Shown here: piece after piece, positions 1 to 8,631 of the stretch
Layout: each line of letters opens with the position of its first letter
How positions within the stretch are numbered: position 1 is the stretch's first letter
From: Paenibacillus_AQ nitricinens
Lineage (GTDB): Bacteria > Bacillota > Bacilli > Paenibacillales > Paenibacillaceae
Direction of reading: 5' to 3'
DNA: 64,000 bases
Assembly (NCBI RefSeq): GCF_052056485.1
Contig: NZ_CP183948.1
Location: 2,108,001-2,172,000, forward strand
The notes under the pieces: generated by a model
Database searches by the model: none
What the model was told of the DNA's origin: nothing
The model's input: the letters and a program-made list of their open reading frames with translations, nothing else
Made by a program: the position numbers and the translations under genes

Positions 1-377
1 CACATTTTCAGACTGGCTGTATTATCGCTGGCAACACTGCATTCGAGACGCCCTAAACGATTTAACTGGGCGGCCATAAGGGCGGTGCCTGTATGCCTAT
101 TTCGGTATAAGGGATGCACGGCAACGAGGCAGGCCTCTTCACCGAACCCGGATACGAAGCTTACGCCTGCTAGCTGGCGCCCATTCTGACCGCGTACGGT
201 GGCGACAAGCAGCGAGACACCTGGCTCTGACAACTGTTCTGGAGTTAATCGGGCCATTACCTTGCAAGCTTGGTTTGTAATCCGACGCTCCCCATGCTCT
301 CTTATAAACTCAAGCAGTCCGGTTAACCGCGATTTCCACTTTTTAGCATCAGTGTCGTAGATGGAGGATATCTGCAT
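1..377 (-). CDS. GNAT-family acetyltransferase, 3' part cut by window edge
   Basis: The reverse strand reads open from an ATG at 377 to the window edge, about 125 residues. It contains a GNAT acetyl-CoA binding segment (VHPLYRNRHTGTALM, about residues 89-103) preceded by beta strands of the fold (LLVATVRG, LAGVSFVSGFGEE). An in-frame stop lies three codons upstream of the ATG and an AAAGGA ribosome site precedes it. It lies 25 bases downstream of the last YheC-like gene in the same direction, so it is probably the last known gene of that operon. The substrate cannot be told from the sequence. The C-terminus is outside the window. Confidence 0.75.
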   Translation of the reverse strand, partial: MQISSIYDTDAKKWKSRLTGLLEFIREHGERRITNQACKVMARLTPEQLSEPGVSLLVATVRGQNGRQLAGVSFVSGFGEEACLVAVHPLYRNRHTGTALMAAQLNRLGRLECSVASDNTASLKM

Positions 378-402
378 GCAGTGTCACATCCTTTAATGAA
401 TT

Positions 403-1515
403 CTACTTGGAATGGCGTGCTAAGTGCTGGCCATATTGAAAGATTCGCTCCAAAGAAAGCTTGCGAATCGCAGGCTCATCAAATTTCATCGGCCGGGAGT
501 TTGCTTCAAAGAACCAGAGTCCACCGTTCTCATCGACACCGAGATCCATCGACATCTCCCCGAGCATAGAATCAGAGGCTCTTTCAATTTGTCTGGCAAT
601 TAACAGAGCAGTTGTAGGTACACTTTTTAAGATAGAGGCTGCTCTTTCGGTTCCAAATGTGCTTTCCAGCATGGTGGAGGGCTCCTCGATACTTCCGCCA
701 CGAGGTACATGCGTAGTGATGCTGCGGGCACCGGCTAGACGCGCACCTATGCCGGTCAATGCCCAGCCGCCTCTGCCGTTTTTCTGCAGAAGTACACGTA
801 GATCAAAGGGTCGTCCTCGATGAGTCGCTAGTTCAATAGCTTGCTGTACGATATAGCGCGAGCTTCCCTTTTCTTTTCCTATCCGTGCCCAGAGGCGTTC
901 TACTGAGGCAGCTTTGTAGGTCACATTTTTTTTGCCGCTTTGAATTTGCAGCCGATAGGGTAAGGTGGTATCTGCACGGTATTTTAAACGCATAATTCCT
1001 TTACCTGCTTTGCCATTCTCAGGTTTTAGGTAGAGGCTGGTATGATTATTTAACATGGCGATAAGCGTGTTCGCACTGCGTAAACGTCTGGTTTTTGGAA
1101 CATGCTTCGAGGTGGCATGTGAGCCCTTTAGCCATTCAAATAGACTCCATTTATTGAAAAAATATGGATTATATAGCTTAATGCCTGGATGTTCCAGGCA
1201 CTGAGCTATTTTGCGTACGACAGCAGGTTTTTCCTCATCCTCACGGGTAGGAATTCGGTTATAGATGATTTGTGGAAGAGGTACAGGAATGCTGTACCAT
1301 ATCTTCCCGTTGGATGATGGGACATAACCGTTCACCATCCGTTCCTCAAGCTTCAAGTCACGGACGGTGACGACGTAGACAAGAAATCCCAGCTCCTTGC
1401 CTGTGCGGATGATGTCCCGGAAGTTATTGCGGTTGCCATTAAATTGCCTTACTTTATCGCTGGTTGTCAGTATGGCAATAACGGGTTTTGATTCATCCGG
1501 AATATGGGTGTTCAC
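403..1515 (-). CDS. YheC/YheD family ATP-grasp spore-coat-associated protein (YheC-like, copy 2)
   Basis: This 370-residue protein belongs to the YheC/YheD family, ATP-grasp-like proteins associated with the endospore coat; the reaction is unknown. Visible features are the N-terminal PVIAILTTSD segment, the YNRIPTR motif, a LYLKPENGKAGKGIMRL nucleotide-binding segment near residue 160, FDLRVLLQKNG, and the C-terminal metal/ATP-grasp segment MSMDLGVDENGGLWFFEANSRP. Translation probably starts at a GTG whose bases overlap the TGA of the upstream paralog, with AGGAGG eight bases before it, indicating translational coupling. It is the fourth paralog of the run and is shorter than its YheD-like neighbour, as expected for the YheC type. 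Confidence 0.85.
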   Translation of the reverse strand: MNTHIPDESKPVIAILTTSDKVRQFNGNRNNFRDIIRTGKELGFLVYVVTVRDLKLEERMVNGYVPSSNGKIWYSIPVPLPQIIYNRIPTREDEEKPAVVRKIAQCLEHPGIKLYNPYFFNKWSLFEWLKGSHATSKHVPKTRRLRSANTLIAMLNNHTSLYLKPENGKAGKGIMRLKYRADTTLPYRLQIQSGKKNVTYKAASVERLWARIGKEKGSSRYIVQQAIELATHRGRPFDLRVLLQKNGRGGWALTGIGARLAGARSITTHVPRGGSIEEPSTMLESTFGTERAASILKSVPTTALLIARQIERASDSMLGEMSMDLGVDENGGLWFFEANSRPMKFDEPAIRKLSLERIFQYGQHLARHSK

Positions 1516-2885
1516 ATCTCATCCCTCCTGCGGAATTTGCTGAGGTATAGACAATGCTCCAAAATGTGCTCGATGGAAGCTTTGCCCTCAGCGCGCAGGG
1601 AAGGATGACGGAAGATGGAACGTCCTGGTTTGGCGTTGGCCTCGAACATCCAGATGTCTTCATCCTGATCAATGCCGAGATCAAAGCCAATTTCACCGAG
1701 CAAATGACGATGCTGGATTTCTAAGGATTCTGCCAGCTTAATGGCTGTACTCTTCGCACGCTGCAATACTTCATCTGCTCTGCCGCCGAATACACGCCCG
1801 AGCGCCTGCCCAGGTGTAAGCAAAGCCCCCCCATTTTTGAGGTGAGTAGTGACACTGCCCCGGCCGGCTTTTTTAGCGCCAATGCCGACTACAATCCATT
1901 GATTACTGCCGTTTTTATGCATATGGAATCGGAAATCAATCGGGCAGCCATCAATTTCAATCAAACGTATTCCTTGTTGGACGATATAATTTTGCAGGCC
2001 TTGACCGTGTCGTGACCGAAGCATACGCATAAGGCTTTCAAAGGTAGTGAAGCGCAGAAGTACGTTTTTCCCACCCTTGCGGTAGCGGGCAAAATACCCT
2101 TTTTTCGGCAGATAGGTGAGTCGGTAAATCCCGTGACCCAGGCTGCCTGCGGAAGGTTTATAGTACACAAAGTGGTGGCGATCCAACATTTCTCTCATTT
2201 TTTCGGAAGAGGGATTGCTGTGGGTCTCAGGTACGTAACGGTTTGCAGCTCCGTCATTTTCTAGCAACCGATAAATATCGGATTTATTGAAAAAGCTCCA
2301 GTTGAAGTAAGGGATTTTCTTACGCATAAATCGTTCGCGAAGCTGGTTGATATAAGGTGAAGTCTCCGCTCTCCGACTGGGTAGCCGATTGTAGACAACA
2401 TCAGGTAGAGGAACCATTTTACGCTCGAATTTGCCGCCTGCGGTTAAGAAATAACCATAGACTTGCTCCTGCTGCCAGTTGATATCACGCGGCATAAAGG
2501 CAAATATATAACATTTATTACTGCCTTCCCGCAGCAATTGCTTTATGAAGCCAGTGCGAGAACCGAAGGGTTGATTTGAAGATGCTGGTCCATCGGACAA
2601 TACACCGACTAAAGGTCCAAGCTGTACTTCGTCATTCTGTAGATTGCGTAAATAGATCCCACCAGATTTCGGAACCTTGATAGCACTCTTTACACCAGTG
2701 GCAAGGAATAGATGATTTCCGGCACGCTTGATGGGCTTAATCATGGTCGGGATGGCATCTTTACCGAGTCTAAGGCGTATGTTCTTTTTCCCGGTTAATT
2801 TCAAGCTTTTCATCAGTGCACCTGATACATATACAACTCTTTGGGGCTGCTTAGTGAAATGCACATTGCAAAAAGTGAGACTCAT
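1512..2885 (-). CDS. YheC/YheD family ATP-grasp spore-coat-associated protein (YheD-like, copy 2)
   Basis: A 457-residue YheD-type paralog. It carries an extra N-terminal domain of about 90 residues (VVYVSGALMKSLKLTGKKNI, then LGPLVGVLSDGP) not found in the shorter YheC type. The ATP-grasp part follows: YNRLPSRR, FVYYKPSAGSLGHGIYRL, IDFRFHMHKNG and LGEIGFDLGIDQDEDIWMFEANAKPG. The ATG lies directly after the TAA of the preceding gene, with AAGGAGG eight bases upstream. The family is linked to the spore coat in Bacillus; a product has not been assigned. The two ATP-grasp signatures look intact, so the copy appears functional rather than a decaying duplicate. Confidence 0.87.
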   Translation of the reverse strand: MSLTFCNVHFTKQPQRVVYVSGALMKSLKLTGKKNIRLRLGKDAIPTMIKPIKRAGNHLFLATGVKSAIKVPKSGGIYLRNLQNDEVQLGPLVGVLSDGPASSNQPFGSRTGFIKQLLREGSNKCYIFAFMPRDINWQQEQVYGYFLTAGGKFERKMVPLPDVVYNRLPSRRAETSPYINQLRERFMRKKIPYFNWSFFNKSDIYRLLENDGAANRYVPETHSNPSSEKMREMLDRHHFVYYKPSAGSLGHGIYRLTYLPKKGYFARYRKGGKNVLLRFTTFESLMRMLRSRHGQGLQNYIVQQGIRLIEIDGCPIDFRFHMHKNGSNQWIVVGIGAKKAGRGSVTTHLKNGGALLTPGQALGRVFGGRADEVLQRAKSTAIKLAESLEIQHRHLLGEIGFDLGIDQDEDIWMFEANAKPGRSIFRHPSLRAEGKASIEHILEHCLYLSKFRRRDEM

Positions 2886-4064
2886 TTATGAATCCTCCTT
2901 AGGAACCATTGTTATCATTCTCCCGTTTATAACGGAGCTGTCCGTAGATAGGGATGGTATCCGTCGCTGTGTGAGTAGCAGATGGCGCGCATAAGACAGT
3001 GGATTCTCGGCGGCGAGCTTAGCAGCCCGGCGGTCGCCCGTCAGCCGGAATACCGTGCGCCCTGGCTTGGAATTTGCTTCTAGTAAATGAATCCGACCGC
3101 TCGAATCAATACCGAAATCTAGGCCGAGTTCTCCAAGCCTACCGCATGCGGCCTCCAGAAGAGGAGGCAAGTATGCAGCTTCTGTAGCAAGCTCCTGCAT
3201 GATGTCTTTTCCATCCTGACCATATTCTGCAAGCAAAAAGGGCAAAGGAGGAACCGCAGTTCCACCGCCATGCAGGTTCGAAGTCAGTGAACCATGATTA
3301 CCCAGCCGAACGGCCATGCCTGTAAGATCCCAGCGGCCGAGGCCATTCTTTTGCATCAATACACGCACATCGAACGGTTGCCCCTCACGATTAGTTAGGT
3401 GCAGATAAGGCTGTATAATATAGCGGCGTGTGCCGATAAATTCATGAATCCAGTTCAGTCCTTCATCCTGCGAGCTGAATACATATTGAAAGGGTGTATT
3501 TGTTCCATCACGCCCTCGTACTCTTATGCCTCCTCCAGAGCGTCTGTTCTGCATTATGGCATGCAATGTACGTTTGCCATGAGAGCCTGCTTTGGGTTTT
3601 AGGAAAACTCCGTATTCTCTTTCAGCAAGCATATTGCTTAACTTGCGTGTACCGGTATAAAGTACAGTTTCCGGAAGTAAAATAGCGGCTCTTCGGTTGC
3701 GCTTCAAGATCTCGTATACGCCCCATTTATCAGGTAAACCTCTTGACCAAGGTAGTGAACGGTGAAGGAAAGAGAGGGCAGACGAAGCTTCTTTTCTTTC
3801 TTTCGGACTATTGTAAAAACAACGATTATAAATGATATCTGGTGGTGTAGAGGTCGTATTGTGCCAGCTTCCGTCTTTCCATGTATAACCGGTTATAGAT
3901 GACCCGTCTGCCGCTACTCCGTCCGGATGAAACACGAGGACTTTAAGGTTATATCGCGGAGCTGCACGGCATAAATGACTGCAAAATTCTGGCTCGGCAA
4001 TCGGAGGATTCCCGTGGCGACGGCCCGTCATAATGCCGAGGAACCCCATAGCTGTTTCAGTCAT
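2886..4064 (-). CDS. YheC/YheD family ATP-grasp spore-coat-associated protein (YheC-like, copy 1)
   Basis: A 392-residue paralog without the N-terminal YheD extension. Motifs in order are GIMTGRRH at the start, IIYNRCF, YGVFLKPKAGSHGKRTLHAI (ATP-binding region), FDVRVLMQKNG and LGELGLDFGIDSSGRIHLLEANSKPG near the C-terminus. AAGGAGG lies five bases before the ATG. It is 10 bases downstream of the first YheD-like gene and abuts the second, so the four paralogs form one transcription unit alternating long and short types. A role in spore coat assembly or a coat-modifying ligase reaction is inferred from the family only. Confidence 0.85.
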   Translation of the reverse strand: MTETAMGFLGIMTGRRHGNPPIAEPEFCSHLCRAAPRYNLKVLVFHPDGVAADGSSITGYTWKDGSWHNTTSTPPDIIYNRCFYNSPKERKEASSALSFLHRSLPWSRGLPDKWGVYEILKRNRRAAILLPETVLYTGTRKLSNMLAEREYGVFLKPKAGSHGKRTLHAIMQNRRSGGGIRVRGRDGTNTPFQYVFSSQDEGLNWIHEFIGTRRYIIQPYLHLTNREGQPFDVRVLMQKNGLGRWDLTGMAVRLGNHGSLTSNLHGGGTAVPPLPFLLAEYGQDGKDIMQELATEAAYLPPLLEAACGRLGELGLDFGIDSSGRIHLLEANSKPGRTVFRLTGDRRAAKLAAENPLSYARHLLLTQRRIPSLSTDSSVINGRMITMVPKEDS

Positions 4065-4074
4065 TGTGTCCTCC

Positions 4075-5442
4075 TTATAAACCGGCCAAATAGCGGCAAT
4101 ACAGAATCATTTGCTTGACGGACGGTCTGATTTTTTGATCGTTTAGCGGTGTGTTATCGTTCTTGGAAGGTTTGGAATTAACCTCCAAGAGCCATATTCG
4201 TCCGGATTGATCCAGTGCCAGATCGATTCCGAGCTCTCCGAAATGTGCAGGGATAAAGGTTTCTACGCCTCTTGCAATGGCAAGTGCTGCTCTTGGAAGC
4301 TGAAGCTGTACGCTATCCTTGGTACCTGGAGGAAGGCTGCTCTTGCTAACGGCTTCACGGACAGTACTAAGACTGCCACCTCTTGCTAGATTGGAGACGA
4401 AATGATTGCTTCCAGCGGTGCGAGCGACAATGGAGGTAACACCCCATTTACCGGTACCATTCTTCTGTACAAGAGCTCGAAAATCTACAGGACGCTTACC
4501 GAGCTCCATTAAGGGCAATCCTTGTTGAATCTGGTAGCGCGTTGTTTTCATCTTGGGTGCAATAGACTGGTACAGTTTAGCTAAAGTCGGGTAACTTTGC
4601 TTGCGTGTACCTATAGAGGTAGTTGATAACAAACGGTATCCTCCGCCTTCATCTTTGGAGATTCGGAGAATGCCTTTGCCGAGACTGCCTCGTACAGGTT
4701 TTAGAAATACGCTTGGATATTGGCTACACATCTTCTTTACCACAGCAAAACCGTTTAAAGCATGCGATTCCGGTAAATACCGCTTCAATGAAGGGTCTTG
4801 CGCTAAAGCTTCAAATACTTCTGTCTTGTCAAGAAATTTTTCGTTGAAGAAATGCGTTCCATACCGTGATTTTACATCCGCCAAAAAATGCTGTACGCTA
4901 GGTTTATTCTCCACCTTTCGCGTCGTTAGCCGATTGTTGATTACATCGGCGATGGGCAGACTCATTTTCCTCCAACCCTCGTTGTATACCCAGCCCTGGA
5001 TGGAAGAGCTGCTTGTTTCCAGCGCTTCCGGGGTAAAGAAATATACATAGGCGCCTTGTGCGTGGCAGGCATTTGTTAATTCTCGACAGAACATGGTAAT
5101 GGGTCCAAACAGCCTGTCGAGATTATCTGGATGGTCACGGCTGACGAGTACACCGATCAACGGTCCAAGTCGCAAGGTACGACTTACGGAGCTGTAAGAG
5201 GCGTTGAGGGTTTGCCGATGTTTCCATCCGGTCCGCCGCGCCAGTCCTTCGCTTACACGCAGGCTTTCGGATTTGGGAGCCGGGATAATGGTAACCTCCT
5301 GCCGGAAAGAGCCGAAAGCCAGCTGGAGCGTTCCGTGAGCCGGGATTTTGAGTCTTTTCATGGATCGTTCGCCAAGCATTATAGCGTTTTCCTGCAGGAT
5401 GCCCGAGTGGACCGTATGGACCGGGATCTTGAATTGGGACAT
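4075..5442 (-). CDS. YheC/YheD family ATP-grasp spore-coat-associated protein (YheD-like, copy 1)
   Basis: First gene of the leftward operon; 455 residues with the long YheD architecture. The N-terminal region (MLGERSMKRLKIPAHGTLQL) precedes LGPLIGVLVSRD, and the ATP-grasp half has INNRLTTRKVENKP, VFLKPVRGSLGKGILRI, VDFRALVQKNG and FGELGIDLALDQSGRIWLLEVNSKPS. AAGGAG precedes the ATG with a good spacing. It is transcribed divergently from yheA, the same association of yheA with yheC/yheD known in B. subtilis. A possible late mother-cell promoter lies just upstream. Confidence 0.87.
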   Translation of the reverse strand: MSQFKIPVHTVHSGILQENAIMLGERSMKRLKIPAHGTLQLAFGSFRQEVTIIPAPKSESLRVSEGLARRTGWKHRQTLNASYSSVSRTLRLGPLIGVLVSRDHPDNLDRLFGPITMFCRELTNACHAQGAYVYFFTPEALETSSSSIQGWVYNEGWRKMSLPIADVINNRLTTRKVENKPSVQHFLADVKSRYGTHFFNEKFLDKTEVFEALAQDPSLKRYLPESHALNGFAVVKKMCSQYPSVFLKPVRGSLGKGILRISKDEGGGYRLLSTTSIGTRKQSYPTLAKLYQSIAPKMKTTRYQIQQGLPLMELGKRPVDFRALVQKNGTGKWGVTSIVARTAGSNHFVSNLARGGSLSTVREAVSKSSLPPGTKDSVQLQLPRAALAIARGVETFIPAHFGELGIDLALDQSGRIWLLEVNSKPSKNDNTPLNDQKIRPSVKQMILYCRYLAGL

Positions 5443-5507
5443 CGTGGATCTCCTTCCGGTAGGCAGCGTGATGCCGGCAATTTGGTAGCTAAGGGTTACA
5501 TATCATT

Positions 5508-5535
5508 CATCATATGGAGACATATGACCCTTGGT
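5508..5535 (-). promoter_or_regulatory. possible sigma-K-like promoter for the YheD/YheC operon
   Basis: On the reverse strand, ACC is followed after 16 bases by CATATGATG, close to the sigma-K pattern (AC, 16-17 bases, CATANNNTA). It would give a leader of about 55 bases before the first YheD-like gene. Nearby ATATG repeats make a chance match possible, so this is a weak call. Confidence 0.3.
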
Positions 5536-5622
5536 GATTGACCTACTCTTTAAAAACCTTGCCGCATCATTTCATAAGTCTGACCCAAGAAGCGAAACAA
5601 GCATGGATGAATCAATATTTTG

Positions 5623-5758
5623 AAACTTAAGCTCATGCTTCCGAAGTGAATTTTGTACGAAGTGAAATCAGGAAGCATATGCTCACAAAACTTAAGCTCA
5701 TGCTTCCGAAGTGAGTTTTGTATGAAGTGAAATCAGGAAGCATATGCTCACAAAACTT
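5623..5758. repeat. two tandem 65-bp repeats plus the start of a third, with internal inverted repeat, upstream of yheA
   Basis: The segment beginning AAACTTAAGCTCATGCTTCC recurs exactly 65 bases later, with only a few substitutions, and its first bases recur again at 5752 where they run into the AGGAGG of yheA. Each unit holds an inverted pair ATGCTTCC / GGAAGCAT and a second pair AGTTTTGT (5714-5721) / ACAAAACT (5750-5757) that closes just before the ribosome site. Such a unit would form a stem-loop in the yheA leader. No ORF crosses it. Confidence 0.85.
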
Positions 5759-5773
5759 TTAGGAGGAATCATA

Positions 5774-6112
5774 ATGAGTATTCACGACAAAGCACATGAA
5801 CTGGCGAAAGCCATTAAAGAAAGCACTGAGGTAGCGGATATAACCAACGCAATGAAACTGGTAGAAACAGATTCTGAAGCCAAAGCGATGCTCGACAACT
5901 TCCGCAATGGTCAAATGGAGCTTCAACAACGGATGATGAGCGGAGATATGCCTCCACAGGAAGAAATGGAAAAGATGGAGAAATTATTCGAAGTGCTTAA
6001 CATGAATCTTGGGATTCGCCGTCTGTTCGATGCAGAACGTCGCCTGAGTGTTGTAATCGAGGATGTAAACAAGATCATTACCGAGAGCTTGTCGCAATTG
6101 TATGGCGAATAA
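5774..6112 (+). CDS. yheA: YheA/YlbF-family (UPF0342) protein
   Basis: A 112-residue, almost wholly helical protein of the UPF0342 (YheA) family, related to YlbF-type proteins; cytoplasmic, biochemical role not established. The sequence is rich in heptad-like Met/Leu/Glu segments (NFRNGQMELQQRMMSGDM, EEMEKMEKLFEVL) and has the family C-terminus DAERRLSVVIEDVNKIITE. The ATG at 5774 has AGGAGG seven bases upstream; an upstream in-frame start at 5744 would place the 65-bp repeat inside the coding region and lacks a ribosome site. Its position beside yheC/yheD genes matches the B. subtilis locus. Confidence 0.85.
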   Translation: MSIHDKAHELAKAIKESTEVADITNAMKLVETDSEAKAMLDNFRNGQMELQQRMMSGDMPPQEEMEKMEKLFEVLNMNLGIRRLFDAERRLSVVIEDVNKIITESLSQLYGE

Positions 6113-6163
6113 ACGCTTTTAGTAAGCGGGTATTCACCTAAAAGGTATTAAAGGTGCAATCTA

Positions 6164-6207
6164 AATAGGGTGCTCCCGAAGCCGGTTGGCTTTGGGAACA
6201 CCCTATT
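6164..6207. terminator. bidirectional terminator between yheA and the next leftward gene
   Basis: AAATAGGGTGCTCCCGAAGCC pairs, with two wobble or mismatch positions, with GGCTTTGGGAACACCCTATTT; U-rich sequence follows on both strands. It separates two convergent genes. Confidence 0.8.
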
Positions 6208-6236
6208 TATTCTTGTGACTAGTATGAGCAAACCCG

Positions 6237-6818
6237 CTAATCTTGTTTTCCTTCGATTGCGCAGAGAAGAATACCAGCAGCCAAACCTAGGCGGCGATCA
6301 AGCATTCCTTTGGGATCTTCAGAGAAGTCAGCGATGATTTTTGTAACAAATGGATTAAAATTTTGTTTGAAAGTAGGGATCGTTGTATCATTCATCTCGA
6401 TATTATATTTTTGAGGGATAATAGAGATGAAGCGGCGGAGTAAAGCCATCGCGGTGCTATCTTCCTTGATTTTTCCGATTTCCTGATCATGGCGATCGAG
6501 AATCAGCCATTCATCTTTCAAAATCGATTTGAGTCCCTTGCGGCGCAGTGCACCAATGTGCTCGCCAGTCTCCGTATCATGCACATCATAAGTAGCGCTA
6601 AAATCGACCACATTACGGGCTTTTATTCGCAGAAGCTCCTTTTGCATAGATTCATCTGTGTACAGTGCAATATCCTCTTTTAACTTAAATGCTTTCATTT
6701 GTGAATAGAGTACAAGCTGCTCAGCATTATCATAAATATGAAGCTTCGCACCCATGATCGAAAATACCTTTTTTCGAATTATGTATTCGGTATGAGTATA
6801 AGTTGCATTCAATTCCAA
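6237..6818 (-). CDS. LURP-one-related / tubby C-like domain protein (YxjI-like)
   Basis: A 193-residue protein whose order of strands (YIIRKKVFSIMGAKLHIYDNAEQLVLYSQMKAFKLKED, then VYDVHD-like, then GALRRKGLKSILKDEWLILD) resembles LURP-one-related/tubby-like folds such as B. subtilis YxjI. This is a family-level guess from pattern. A C-terminal segment (LDRRLGLAAGILLCAIEG) could be membrane-associated. Translation probably starts at TTG (6818) preceded by AGGGGG; a second TTG six bases further in is also possible. Function unknown. Confidence 0.6.
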   Translation of the reverse strand: MELNATYTHTEYIIRKKVFSIMGAKLHIYDNAEQLVLYSQMKAFKLKEDIALYTDESMQKELLRIKARNVVDFSATYDVHDTETGEHIGALRRKGLKSILKDEWLILDRHDQEIGKIKEDSTAMALLRRFISIIPQKYNIEMNDTTIPTFKQNFNPFVTKIIADFSEDPKGMLDRRLGLAAGILLCAIEGKQD

Positions 6819-7005
6819 ATCGCCCCCTAAATGAAATTATCATCTCATATATAAGCTTTGCTAGCCATATAAATGCGTACTATTTTATATAATTTTTTGA
6901 ATAGAAGTATATTTTTTATGGACTTGTCTCATATTACGGGCTTCATGTTCATAGAGTAGAGATATAGATTCAATCGAATATCTTGTCTACGAGGAGCTGT
7001 TAGTT

Positions 7006-7290
7006 ATGAGAAAAAGAAACAAGTTTAAACATGGTGTCTATCTGTTGCTGGCGTTGGCCATGCTTTTGTATGCTCTGCCGAAGTTATCGCTTGCGAATGG
7101 GCCTAGCTGGGTATTTGGTTTTGGGGTGGTCTGGTCACTTTTCGCCTTTATGGTCATTGCGGCACATCTGCATTTTATTATCGGTGTTGATGAGGAGAAG
7201 ACCAAGCGTTTGGAAGCTGTGCGAAAAGCAAAATTGGAGCAATGGCAGTCCAAATGGAAAGAAGAAACTAGAGTTACACAAAGATCATAG
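7006..7290 (+). CDS. small two-helix membrane protein of unknown function
   Basis: A 94-residue protein with a basic N-terminus (MRKRNKFKHG), a hydrophobic helix at about residues 10-30, a second at about 36-60 (VFGFGVVWSLFAFMVIAAHLHFIIGV), and a charged C-terminal tail that may form a helix (EEKTKRLEAVRKAKLEQWQSKWKEE). A GAGGAGCTG ribosome site precedes the ATG. The topology predicts two membrane passes. I do not recognise the family. Confidence 0.6.
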   Translation: MRKRNKFKHGVYLLLALAMLLYALPKLSLANGPSWVFGFGVVWSLFAFMVIAAHLHFIIGVDEEKTKRLEAVRKAKLEQWQSKWKEETRVTQRS

Positions 7291-7359
7291 AATTGGGGTA
7301 GTGTCCTGAAGTAACTAGATTTGATTTTGCCGTGAAAAGCGCCGAATTAGCTAAAAGAG

Positions 7360-7436
7360 GGGTATAAATCCCCTGGATTCACAGAAAAGCCCACTAGATT
7401 AAGCCGGTGGGCTTTAAAATTGCCCCGCAAAGCAGG
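7360..7436. terminator. cluster of three short hairpins between convergent genes
   Basis: Three inverted repeats follow one another: AGGGG/CCCCT around 7360-7376, AAAGCCCAC (7386-7394) pairing with GTGGGCTTT (7407-7415), and a GC-rich hairpin at 7422-7436. They lie between the rightward gene ending at 7290 and a leftward small gene ending at 7447. The best reading is tandem terminators for the leftward genes, but the U tracts are short. Confidence 0.45.
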
Positions 7437-7446
7437 GGGATTAAAG

Positions 7447-7587
7447 TTATCTTGCACCTGTAAAAGGATTGATCTCATCCGAGAGATCTTTTCCAGCTTT
7501 CTTTTCTTCTGCAGATATCCGTTTACCTAGAGCCGCGTAGTACCACACCGCAGGAACGAGAATCGCGAGTATAAAAAGAAATTGCAT
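7447..7587 (-). CDS. 46-residue single-pass membrane protein
   Basis: The reverse strand encodes MQFLFILAILVPAVWYYAAL as an N-terminal membrane helix, then a hydrophilic tail (GKRISAEEKKAGKDLSDEINPFTGAR). AAAGGGG stands eight bases before the ATG, which together with the clean helix-plus-tail composition supports a real gene. It lies about 100 bases downstream of a lipoprotein gene in the same direction. Function unknown. Confidence 0.6.
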   Translation of the reverse strand: MQFLFILAILVPAVWYYAALGKRISAEEKKAGKDLSDEINPFTGAR

Positions 7588-7691
7588 AAAGTCATCCCCT
7601 TTCACCTCTCCATCATAACATATTTTTCCTTTTTTCTTAAGGGACTATTCTCTATTTGCCTACCCACTACCCAGTTTGTCTAACAAACGGG

Positions 7692-8531
7692 TTACTCTTT
7701 ACTGACAGAGCATTCCACTTCAAATACATAACTGGCGCTCCCCTGAGGCCATCTTGCTTGGATTATATACAGATGTTTTCCGCTACCTGCTGTGAGCTGA
7801 AAACTGTTATTTTCTACGGAAAGAGCTTCGTCCGGACGTTCCTCACCCGGAAATGAAGCTACAACCTCTATCTCCTTGGGTGCAGATGAGAATTTGAGTT
7901 CTACCTGATCACGGCTGATGGCTTTGGGATGTACCTTCTGCTTGGAAACTAATTGATCGTAAGAAGCCATATCTACACAGACGCCTTTACCATTGTCATT
8001 CCAGCAATAAGAGCCTTGAATGGCATCGAATTGCTCACCGCCAACAGTAACTTGAACGTTAGGGGGCTGTGGGTTAGTAGTGTCTGCTGGAGAATTTTTA
8101 ACTTCTTTAACAGTCGATTGGAATAAGTCCAACAAATCCTTTTTGCTGATATCTGAAAGACGGTAGTGGCCCATTTGTCCCGATTTAATGAGTAACCCAC
8201 TGTTGCTTCCGACGATCCAAAAAGAGAACTCATAGCTTATGCCGACCTTCATGTTTACGGTTGTTCTGTAATCACTTGGAGCGATATCTAATTGTCCTTT
8301 ATCATATTCTGCAGTAGATATGGCTTGAACGAAACGTTCCAAGGATGATGTTTCAGAAATAGTCGTCACCGGCTGGTCTTTTTCTATTAAATTAATAGAA
8401 ACTATTTTTTGTGCATCCAGCTCTATTTGGCTTGATTGTTTTACTTCAGTTCTCGTATTTCCACAGCCGATCAGTCCTATGAAAAGTAAAATAATGGTAA
8501 ATATTATTAACATGTTCTTATTCATATCCAT
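7692..8531 (-). CDS. hypothetical lipoprotein
   Basis: A 279-residue protein with a lipoprotein signal: a hydrophobic stretch (MLIIFTIILLFIGLIGC) ending in the lipobox LIGC at about residues 20-23, so it should be anchored to the outer face of the membrane. The mature part has no motif I recognise; it holds a Pro/Thr-rich linker (NSPADTTNPQPPNVQ) between an N-terminal region and a C-terminal half with two cysteines (SYCWNDNGKGVCVD) that could form a disulfide. Other membrane-protein genes of unknown role surround it. Confidence 0.7.
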   Translation of the reverse strand: MDMNKNMLIIFTIILLFIGLIGCGNTRTEVKQSSQIELDAQKIVSINLIEKDQPVTTISETSSLERFVQAISTAEYDKGQLDIAPSDYRTTVNMKVGISYEFSFWIVGSNSGLLIKSGQMGHYRLSDISKKDLLDLFQSTVKEVKNSPADTTNPQPPNVQVTVGGEQFDAIQGSYCWNDNGKGVCVDMASYDQLVSKQKVHPKAISRDQVELKFSSAPKEIEVVASFPGEERPDEALSVENNSFQLTAGSGKHLYIIQARWPQGSASYVFEVECSVSKE

Positions 8532-8631
8532 AATACTCCTTTCCTCTTTCTTTAACTCTCAGACTATAAAAAAGAGGAAAAGGTTGCTAAATAACGGGCA
8601 ATTAAATTCGAATTCGATGCTTATGAATCGG

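Noticed and set aside
5623..5758. Tandem repeat as a CRISPR array
   Set aside because: Only two adjacent 65-bp units without spacers, no cas genes, and the unit contains the ribosome-site leader.
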